Below, in pieces: positions 28,401 through 40,400 of a stretch of 64,000 nucleotides of DNA. A program made the translations under genes and the position numbers. The stretch is from Nipponacmea schrenckii. Its lineage: Eukaryota; Mollusca; Gastropoda; Lottiidae. The stretch covers positions 3,100,001-3,164,000 of the forward strand of contig JAUJPP010000011.1 of assembly GCA_030562195.1 (NCBI GenBank), written 5' to 3'. Below the pieces are notes generated by a model. The model saw only the letters and a program-made list of their open reading frames with translations, was not told where the DNA came from and did no database searches. Position 1 is the first letter of the stretch, and each line of letters begins with the position of its first letter.

Positions 28401-31400
28401 TATTATAAATATGGTAGAAAATGAGAAACAATAGTAGAATTGTAAATATGGTAGAAAATGAGAAACAATAGTAGAATTGTAAATATGGTAGAAAATGAGG
28501 AACAATAGTATAATTGTAAATATGGTAGAAAATGAGAAACAATAGTATAATTGTAAATATGGTAGAAAATGAGGAACAATAGTAGAATTGTAAATATGGT
28601 AGAAAATGAGAAACAATAGTAGAATTGTAAATATGGTAGAAAATGAGAAACAATAGTAGAATTGTAAATATGGTAGAAAATGAGGAACAATAGTATAATT
28701 GTAAATATGGTAGAAAATGAGGAACAATAGTATAATTGTAAATATGGTAGAAAATGAGGGACAATAGTATAATTGTAAATATGGTAGAAAATGAGGGACA
28801 ATAGTATAATTGTAAATATGGTAGAAAATGAGGAACAATAGTATAATTGTAAATATGGTAGAAAATGAGGAACAATAGTATAATTGTAAATATGGAAGAA
28901 AAGGAGGAGCAATAGTATAATTGTAAATATGGTAGAAAATGAGGAACAATAGTAGAATTGTAAATATGGCAGAAAATGAGGAGCAATAGTATAATTGTAA
29001 ATATGGAAGAAAATGAGGAGCAATAGTATAATTGTAAATATGGTAGAAAATGAGGAACAATAGTAGAATTATAAATATGGTAGAAAATGGGGAACAATAG
29101 TATAATTATAAATATGGTAGAAAATGAGGAGCAATAGTATAATTGTAAATATGGAAGAAAATGAGGAGCAATAGTATAATTGTAAATATGGTAGAAAATG
29201 AGGAACAATAGTAGAATTGTAAATATGGTAGAAAATGAGGAACAATAGTATAATTGTAAATATGGTAGAAAATGAGGAACAATAGTATAATTGTAAATAT
29301 GGTAGAAAATGAGGAACAATAGTATAATTGTAAATATGGTAGAAAATGAGGAACAATAGTATAATTGTAAATATGGTAGAAAATGAGGAACAATAGTATA
29401 ATTGTAAATATGGTAGAAAATGAGGAACAATAGTATTATTGTAAATATGGTAGAAAATGAGGAACAATAGTAGAATTGTAAATATGGTAGAAAATGAGGA
29501 ACAATAGTAGAATTGTAAATATGGTAGAAAATGAGGAAGATAGTAGAATTATAAATATGGTAGAAAATGAACAATAGTATAATTATAAATATGGTAGAAA
29601 ATGAGGAACAATAGTAGAATTGTAAATATGGTAGAAAATGAGGGACAATAGTATAATTGTAAATATGGTAGAAAATGAGAAACAATAGTAGAATTATAAA
29701 TATGGTAGAAAATGAGGAACAATAGTATAATTGTAAATATGGTAGAAAATGAGGGACAATAGTAGAATTGTAAATATGGTAGAAAATGAGGAACAATAGT
29801 ATAATTATAAATATGGTAGAAAATGAGGAACAATAGTATAATTGTAAATATGGTAGAAAATGAGGAACAATAGTATAATTGTAAATATGGTAGAAAATGA
29901 GGAACAATAGTAGAATTATAAATATGGTAGAAAATGAGGAACAATAGTAGAATTATAAATATGGTAGAAAATGAGGAACAATAGTAGAATTGTAAATATG
30001 GTAGAAAATGAGGGACAATAGTAGAATTGTAAATATGGTAGAAAATGAGGAACAATAGTATAATTATAAATATGGTAGAAAATGAGGAACAATAGTAGAA
30101 TTGTAAATATGGTAGAAAATGAGAAACAATAGTATAATTGTAAATATGGTAGAAAATGAGGAACAATAGTAGAATTGTAAATATGGTAGAAAATGAGGAA
30201 CAATAGTAGAATTGTAAATATGGTAGAAAATGAGGAACAATAGTAGAATTGTAAATATGGTAGAAAATGAGGAACAATAGTATAATTGTAAATATGGTAG
30301 AAAATGAGGAACAATAGTATAATTATAAATATGGTAGAAAATGAGGAACAATAGTATAATTGTAAATATGGTAGAAAATGAGGAACAATAGTAGAATTGT
30401 AAATATGGTAGAAAATGAGGAACAATAGTATAATTGTAAATATGGTAGAAAATGAGAAACAATAGTATAATTGTAAATATGGTAGAAAATGAGGAACAAT
30501 AGTATAATTGTAAATATGGTAGAAAATGAGGAACAATAGTAGAATTGTAAATATGATATATATATATACATGTACTCAAGTTTCAGTTAAATCTGGAAAA
30601 ATTTTGTCCTGTTTTTATTTCAGTATGATGTACATAAAATGAAGACTGTAGCCTTTTGTTTGAAGATTTTAGCTCAAGAACTTTATGTTATGTCTAGGTA
30701 AGTAAAGTGACTCGAGTTTCTATAGAAATAACAACACATAGATGGAATGGTTGTCAAATATCTCAAGAAAATTCCATTTAGAAATATTAAAAGAGAAGCT
30801 GACCTACTTTTAGAGAAATCCATTAAATTTGTGCCAAAAATAGAGTTAATGTACATGAAGGAATAAGTCAATTTAAGTTTGTCCTGAAACTTGTTTAGGA
30901 GGATTCCAAATTGTCCTAGGACAAAGTTCAATTTTAGTTTCTCCTAGGAGAATTAAAAATTGCCCTTGGAGAAACTCTAATTGGACTTTGTCCCAGGAGG
31001 CTTTTATATTCTACTAGATTTTAGTTTCTAGTGTGACATATATATATATGGATTGTAACAGTGACATATATATAGGGATTGTAACAGTGACATATATATA
31101 TGGATTGTAACAGTGACATATATATATGGATTGTAACAGTGACATATATATATGGATTGTAACAGTGACATATATATATGGATTGTAACAGTGACATATA
31201 TATATGGATTGTAACAGTGCAATATATATTTGGATTGTAACAGTGACATATATATATGGATTGTAACAGTGACATATATATATGGATTGTAACAGTGATA
31301 TATATATATGGATTGTAACAGTGACATATATATATGGATTGTAACAGTGACATATATATATGGATTGTAACAGTGACATATATATATGGATTGTAACAGT

Positions 31401-34400
31401 GCAATATATATTTGGATTGTAACAGTGACATATATATATGGATTGTAACAGTGACATATATATATGGATTGTAACAGTGACATATATATATGGATTGTAA
31501 CAGTGACATATATATATGGATTGTAACAGTGACATATATATATGGATTGTAACAGTGACATATATATATGGATTGTAACAGTGATATATATATATGGATT
31601 GTAACAGTGACATATATATATGGATTGTAACAGTGACATATATATATGGATTGTAACAGTGACATATATATATGGATTGTAACAGTGCAATATATATTTG
31701 GATTGTAACAGTGACATATATATATGGATTGTAACAGTGACATATATATATGGATTGTAACAGTGACATATATATATGGATTGTAACAGTGACATATATA
31801 TATGGATTGTAACAGTGCAATATATATTTGGATTGTAAAAGTGACATATATATATGGATTTTAACAGTGACATATATATATATGGATTGTAACAGTGACA
31901 TATATATATGGATTGTAACAGTGACATATATATATGGATTGTAACAGTGACATATATATATGGATTGTAACAGTGACATATATATATGGATTGTAACAGT
32001 GACATATATATATGGATTGTAACAGTGATATATATATATGGATTGTAACAGTGACATATATATATGGATTGTAACAGTGACATATAAGAGCATATTAGGA
32101 TGTGTTTCATTTTTAAAATCTCTTCACTATTTTTAAGCAATTTTACAATCACTATCACTGATTAGTCACTAAAGTGATACCATGGAAACCAACATTTTCA
32201 GTTTTCTATATTTTAATGATGCATCAATTCTTTCTAATTAGGACGTAAAACTTTCAATTCATTTTATTTATTTTTCATTTTCATTTTAATTTCAGTTCCA
32301 AGTTAGATAAGAAGTTTAAAAGTTGCTGTCAAAATTTAGCCAAAGAAAATAAATTGTTAAAATTATCGCAGGTGAGAAAGCTTTGTAATTAAAGGATGAT
32401 AATTATTTTTAGTTCCGTCAGTTAAAATATAGTCTAATCCCTCTCTGGGAATACACCTTTTATTCTTGTCACAAAATCCCAGCGTTTGAGAGGGCAGAAA
32501 TTTGATTGGCTGGTGGAATCATTAAACTGACTAATGTTAAAGAATTAACTGGGAAACTTGTTAAATGAAATAAACTAGAAAGTGGAATATCAGCAAAGAA
32601 GTGTTGATGTTCTATTCTCTCCAGACATTCCGATATTCGAGGATGGTAAATGATTAAAATTTAGATTGCCTGATCAATAAGACTACGTGACGGACACAGG
32701 AAGTAAACAAATATATAGTGTGTGCCTTCACAATGACAAGTTATTATACAAAACAGAGTTACGTCCCATTATATGATTCACACTATAATAAGTTTATACC
32801 TCAACAAGAAGAATGGACCAGACCAGGGCAGTTACTGCGATATAAAAAATTGATCAAGGTGCCTTCTGCAGATTATTCAGTTGGTCAAGGTGCCGTAGTA
32901 TCACAGTAACTGCCGTGGGTCCATCGTTCTCTTATTAATTATTGTCAGAAAAAACTTTGAAGAATGAGAAGCGACTATTATTTGATATATCCCATCTGTC
33001 CTGAAATTAACGCTGTAAACACCAGTATCGTATATCACTATAATATATTTCTAGTTTGTACGAGAGAGTTTAATAATAGAAGGGAAGACAACTGTAGTGT
33101 TGGACGAATTAAATGATAATCCAGCTTTGATTCTACTGTTAGCCTGGAAGAACTTTCTTATTACCGTTTCCAAATTTAAGGTCAGTTTAATTATAAGGAA
33201 GATAAAAACAAATTTTCCAACTATTTCTAGATTTTTACAAGAAGAATATCTTGTATATAAAAACTGATACTGTGTCTTAGAATGAACATAAAATATAAAT
33301 TCTCAAGAATGGTCAATATGAGTATATATTCATCAAGAATGGTCAATATGAGAATATATTCATCAAGAATGGTCAATATGGGAATATATTCATCAAGAAT
33401 TCAATGAGTTTTATAAGAAGTCAATTGGAAAATTTACAAAATGGTAATATTTAAAATATTTTTTCAAAAATTTTTTTAGATTTTACAAATTCAATATTTT
33501 TTAAAGGCAATATAGTATATATTCTGAATGGTCATATAGAATTATTCATCAAGATTTTGGTCAATATGAGTATATTTCATCAAGAATGGTAATTTTGAGA
33601 ATATATATCTGGTCATTGAAAAATTTTCAAGAATGTTTGAGATTTTTAAGAATGTCAATATAGATTATTCATAAGGAATGGTCAATATGGAATTATTCAT
33701 CAAGAATGGTAATTTTTGAGATATATTCATCGTGGTAATATGAATATTTTAAAATGTCAAATGTTATTTTAGATGGTTATGAGAATTATTCATCAAGAAT
33801 TCTTGAGTTATTCATCAAGAATGGTCAATATGAGAATATATTCTCAAAAGGTATTGAGTATATTCATCAAGAATTCAATATGGTTTTCATAAGAATGTTA
33901 TAGAATTATTATAAGAATTCAATTGAGTATATTTATAAGATGGTCAATATGAGAATATATTCTCGTGGTCAATATGAAAATTTCAAGAATTTTAAATGAG
34001 TATTTTCATAGGAATGGTCAATTAGAATTATTTATCAAGGAAATTTTTAGATTATTTATAAGATGGTAATATGAGAATATATTCTCTGGTATTGAGTATA
34101 ATTTTCAGAATGTCAAAATGATATTTTTAAAAATTTATAGATTATTATAAGAAATTTTATTTTGGTTTTTTATTCACAGGAATTACCCGGTGTATAAATA
34201 AAAATCCCCTTAAAATTGGAAACCCAAAAAATTTTAAAAAAATTTTTAAAAATTTTTTTAGATTTACAAATTAAAATTTTTTTAAATTTTTTTTTTTAAA
34301 TTTTGGGTTTTTTTTTTATGACAGCAGGTATATCTACTGATGAATATATTGACCAAGTTTAAAATTTTAATGTTTTGTTAGATTTATCAGATTATATAAG

Positions 34401-37400
34401 GATTCTGTTATGTTATTTATAAAAGCAGGTATATCTACTGATGAATATATACTCTTATTGACCAAGTTTAAAATTTTAATGTTTTGTTAGATTTATCAGA
34501 TTATATAAAGGGTTTGTTATGTTATTTATGACAGCAGGTATATCTACTGATAAAAATATACTCTTTTGGCCAAGTTTAAAATTTTAATGTTTTTTTTGAT
34601 TTATCAGATTATATAAAGGGTTCTGTTATGTTATTTATGACAGCAAGTATATCTACTGATGAATATATACTCTTATTGACCAAGTTTAAAATTTTAATGT
34701 TTTGTTAGATTTATCAGATTATATAAGGATTCTGTTATGTTATTTATGACAGCAAGGGATATCTACTGATGAATATATACTCTTATTGACCAAGTTTAAA
34801 ATTTTAATGTTTTGTTAGATTTATCAGATTATATAAGGATTGTGTTATGTTATTTATAAAAGCAGGTATATCTACTGATAAAAATATACTCTTATTGACC
34901 AAAATTTAAAATTTTTAAAGTTTTTTTGATTTATCAGATTATATAAGGATTGTGTTATGTTATTTATAACAGCAGGTATATCTACTGATGAATATATACT
35001 CTTATTGGCCAAGTTTAAAATTTTAATGTTTTGTTAGATTTATCAGATTATATAAGGATTGTGTTATGTTATTTATACAGCAGGTATATCTACTGATAAA
35101 TATATACTCTTATTGACAAAGTTTAAAATTTAATGTTTTGTTAGATTTATCAGATTATATAAGGATTGTGTTATGTTATTTATGACAGCAGGTATATCTA
35201 CTGATGAATATATACTCTTGTTGTCCAAGTTTAAAATTTTAATGTTTTGTTAGATTTATCAGATTATATAAAGATTCTATTATGTTATTTATGACAGCAG
35301 GTATATCTACTGATGAATATATACTCTTATTGACTTAGTGTAAATTTTATGTTTATTAAACCATATATTGTAGGTGGAAGAATTATCAATCAATGATAAA
35401 TTAACAGAAGAATTATTAGGTGATTTATTACAAGCTATAGAATCACAGGTAGGTATATATTATATTAAACATGGCTTCCCTTTATTTTATTATTAATATA
35501 TATATATTCTTAATTGAACCTATAATATTTATATCAATTGAAAGTAGAGATATTCTTATGATCAGGAAAAAACCCAGTTTGACGTGTTTCTGAAGAAGGT
35601 ATTTAGTTGAAATGTTGAACAACAGGACAATAGTATATATTTTAATAAAACTATATCACAAACTGACGTGTTTCTGAAGAAGGTATTTAGCTGAAATGTT
35701 AGACAACAGGACAATAGTATATATTTTTAATAAAACTATATCACAAACTGACGTGTTTCTGAAGAAGGTATTTAGCTGAAATGTTAGACAACAGGACAAT
35801 AGTATATATTTTTAATAAAACTATATCACAAACTGAAGTGTTTCTGAAGAAGGTATTTATCTGAAACGTTAGACAACAGGACAATAGTATATATTTTTAA
35901 TAAAACTATATCACAAACTGACGTGTTTCTGAAGAAGGTATTTAGTTGAAATGTTAAACAACAGGACAATAGTATATATTTTAATAAAACTATATCACAA
36001 ACTGACGTGTTTCTGAAGAAGGTATTTAGTTGAAATGTTAGACAACAGGACAATAGTATATATTTTTAATAAAACTATATCACAAACTGAAGTGTTTCTG
36101 AAGAAGGTATTTAGTTGAAATGTTAAACAACAGGACAATAGTATATATTTAATAAAACTATATCACAAACTGAAGTGTTTCTGAAGAAGGTATTTATCTG
36201 AAACGTTAGACAACAGGACAATAGTATATATTTTTAATAAAACTATATCACAAACTGACGTGTTTCTGAAGAAGGTATTTATCTGAAACGTTAGACAACA
36301 GGACAATAGTATATTTTTAATAAAACTATATCACAAACTGAAGTGTTTCTGAAGAAGGTATTTAGCTGAAATGTTAGACAACAGGACAATAGTATATTTT
36401 TAATAAAACTATATCACAAACTGACGTGTTTCTGAAGAAGGTATTTAGTTGAAATGTTAAACAACAGGACAATAGTATATTTTTAATAAAACTATATCAC
36501 AAACTGAAGTGTTTCTGAAGAAGGTATTTAGCTGAAATGTTAGACACCAGGACAATAGTATATATTTTTAATAAAACTATATCACAAACTGAAGTGTTTC
36601 TGAAGAAGGTATTTATCTGAAATGTTAGACAACAGGACAATAGTATATATTTTTAATAAAACTATATCACAAACTGACGTGTTTCTGAAGAAGGTATTTA
36701 GCTGAAACGTTAAACAACAGGACAATAGTATATATTTTTAATAAAACTATATCACAAACTGAAGTGTTTCTGAAGAAGGTATTTAGCTGAAATGTTAGAC
36801 ACCAGGACAAAATATATATATTTTTAATAAAACTATATCACAAACTGACGTGTTTCTGAAGAAGGTATTTATCTGAAATGTTAAACAACAGGACAATAGT
36901 ATATATTTTTATATGTTTTCCCCTGCTATAGGAATCTGTGATAAAATTGACTAATTATTTTAAATTATAAATTATATTTATTTCAGTTTCAAGATGAACT
37001 AACAGTATTAAATATGAAGTTAGCCTCGGTTTCTAGTGCCCTGTATTTTACACTGATTAAAAATAACATCAGGTATATAGGACCAGTTATCTGTAATCTT
37101 GATACTTTAATAGACTGTAACAGCCTGTGTTTAACTGTAAAGTTGTCCATCAATATTGCTCCGAAGCACATTTTTTAAATCAAACTATTAAACTGAATTA
37201 TACTCATGAGAATATGTTGTCAAACTTTAATTGATGCGCAGGCTGAATATAGGTCTGTTTTCTGACAAAGAAAAATCGTCTAGGTATTCAGATGGGAAAT
37301 AAACTGAGGCCCTGTGTTCTACAGTCTGTGTACGTCTAAGTTCCCTTAACAGTTATCAAAAAATAAAGGGGCTTATGCTTCTGTCCTGGCAAGATTTTCC

Positions 37401-40400
37401 TCATAGCACACTGCATGGCGTTGCCTGTGTTCATTAGCTCATAAGGTGTAGAAGAGTAGGATGTAAAACTCCATTCATTTTATGTTATTTTTACTACTAG
37501 AGTTTGTATATGTATGTTGTTTATATATTATAGTTGTATCAGTAAAAGTAAAGTTGGTACTGTGAGTTTAAAACTCCAGGAATTAGTCTTAACAACCGTT
37601 GCTAACAGTCAGATGTTAATACCATCTGTACAGATTGGTCTGTTATCATCTCTTACTGTCTTACTACAAACACCAGATAACAGTAAGTATTAAATATTAT
37701 TAGCTATGTGGACTCTCTGAAAGGGATGTAGAGTTGAAACATTATTAGCTATGTGGACTCTCTGAAAGGCATGTAGAGTTGAAACATTATTAGCTATGTG
37801 GACTCTCTGAAAGGCATGTAGAGTTGAAACATTATTAGTTATGTGGACTCTCTGAAAGGGATGTAGAGTTGAAACATTATTAGCTATGTGGACTCTCTGA
37901 AAGGGATGTAGAGTGGAAACATTATTAGCTATGTGGACTCTCTGAAAGGGATGTAGAGTTGAAACAATATTAGCTATGTGGACTCTCTGAAAGGGATGAA
38001 GCAGGCCTGTTGATCTATTTTTTTCCTAACCGGACATTTTTAAAAGATGTTTTGTTGATGTAGAGTTGGAACATTATTAGTTATGTGGACTCTCTAATGA
38101 ACGTTTAATAAAAGGAAAAAAAGCAATCAACACAAAAGTTTACTCGAAACATTAAAGATTCCACATTTCCAAAAATTAGATTTCATTTCTGATTAACAAA
38201 ACAAAGGACTTCTGATGACTGAGATCATTTATTGTTTTACTGCAGCACTACCAGCAGACACCCTATCAACATTACTACCAACAGTTTGTGCGGTCCTGTT
38301 ACAGAGCAGCAGACAACTTCCTGCTTTAAAAGAATTACTTGAGAAACAGACGTCAACAAGGGAGGTAAACGCGTCTGGTTCTGGAGAGAAAACAGAGTCT
38401 GATAATAGTTTAGATATCAAATTGAAAGTAGGTTGTGATTTTCGCTAAAATATTTCTAGTCGTTCAGATAGGACAATAAACCGAGGCCCTGTGTTCTACA
38501 TGCTGTACACGTTAAAGATCCCTTGACATCTAGAAATCGCAAAAAGAGTAGACTTACGGTGCTGTCTAGATTTCTCTCATTTCCCCCTTGTTTCATGGTC
38601 TTTATTGGCCCATTAGGTGCAGAGGAGTAAGATGTAAAACTCCATTTAATTTCACTTAGAATAATAACCTAGTTTTATAGATATATTGTGTTATATAGTG
38701 ATTTTATTCTTCAGTCATGACACCAACTGATATATCTTATATTATATACTCTTATTGATCATTCTACGAAGTAGTATTCTTTAAAAAGATCTTGGTTAAA
38801 AGTTTAAATATATTTTGTATATTTCTAGTTACAGATAGTTTGTTGTAGTTTATGTATATTTCTAGTTACAGATAGTTTGTTGTAGTTTATGTATATTTCT
38901 AGTTACAGATAGTTTGTTGTAGTTTATGTATATTTCTAGTTACAGATAGTTTGTTGTAGTTTATGTATATTTCTAGTTACAGATAGTTTGTTGTAGTTTA
39001 TGTTATATTTCTAGTTACAGATAGTTTGTTGTAGTTTATGTTATATTTCTAGTTACAGATAGTTTGTTGTAGTTTATGTATATTTCTAGTTACAGATAGT
39101 TTGTTGTAGTTTATGTTATATTTCTAGTTACAGATAGTTTGTTGTAGTTTATGTATATTTCTAGGTACAGATAGTTTGTTGTAGTTTATGTATATTTCTA
39201 GTTACAGATAGTTTGTTGTAGTTTATGTATATTTCTAGTTACAGATAGTTTGTTGTAGTTTATGTATATTTCTAGGTACAGATAGTTTGTTGTAGTTTAT
39301 GTATATTTCTAGTTACAGATAGTTTGTTGTAGTTTATGTATATTTCTAGTTACAGATAGTTTGTTGTAGTTTATGTTATATTTCTAGTTACAGATAGTTT
39401 GTTGTAGTTTATGTTATATTTCTAGTTACAGATAGTTTGTTGTAGTTTATGTTATATTTCTAGTTACAGATAGTTTGTTGTAGTTTATGTATATTTCTAG
39501 TTACAGATAGTTTGTTGTAGTTTATGTATATTTCTAGTTACAGATAGTTTGTTGTAGTTTATGTTATATTTCTAGTTACAGATAGTTTGTTGTAGTTTAT
39601 GTATATTTCTAGTTACAGATAGTTTGTTGTAGTTTATGTATATTTCTAGTTACAGATAGTTTGTTGTAGTTTATGTATATTTCTAGGTACAGATAGTTTG
39701 TTGTAGTTTATGTATATTTCTAGTTAAAGATAGTTTGTTGTAGTTTATGTATATTTCTAGTTACAGATAGTTGGTTGTAGTTTATGTATATTTCTAGTTA
39801 CAGATAGTTTGTTGTAGTTTATGTATATTTTTAGTTACAGATAGTTTGCTGTAGTTTATGTATATTTCCAGTTACAGATAGTTGGTTGTAGTTTATGTAT
39901 ATTTCTAGTTACAGATAGTTTGCTGTAGTTTATGTATATTTCTAGTTACAGATAGTTGGTTGTAGTTTATGTATATTTCTAGTTACAGATAGTTTGTTGT
40001 AGTTTATGTATATTTCTAGTTACAGATAGTTTGTTGTAGTTTATGTATATTTCTAGTTACAGATAGTTGGTTGTAGTTTATGTATATTTCTAGTTACAGA
40101 TAGTTTGTTGTAGTTTATGTATATTTCTAGTTACAGATAGTTTGCTGTAGTTTATGTATATTTCTAGTTACAGATAGTTTGTTGTAGTTTATGTATATTT
40201 CTAGTTACAGATAGTTTGCTGTAGTTTATGTATATTTCTAGTTACAGATAGTTTGTTGTAGTTTATGTATATTTCTAGTTACAGATAGTTTGCTGTAGTT
40301 TATGTATATTTCTAGTTACAGATAGTTTGCTGTAGTTTATGTATATTTCTAGTTACAGATAGTTTGCTGTAGTTTATGTATATTTCTAGTTACAGATAGT

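Noticed and set aside
26881..30579. Minus-strand open frames of 82-844 codons (FLIFYHIYN... repeats)
   Set aside because: They exist only because the 37-bp unit lacks stops in all three minus frames. They overlap each other, have no unique sequence and lie in an intron.
31014..32158. Minus-strand open frames of 240-376 codons (YICHCYNP repeats)
   Set aside because: Pure translation of the 26-bp TA-rich array in three frames; no unique domain.
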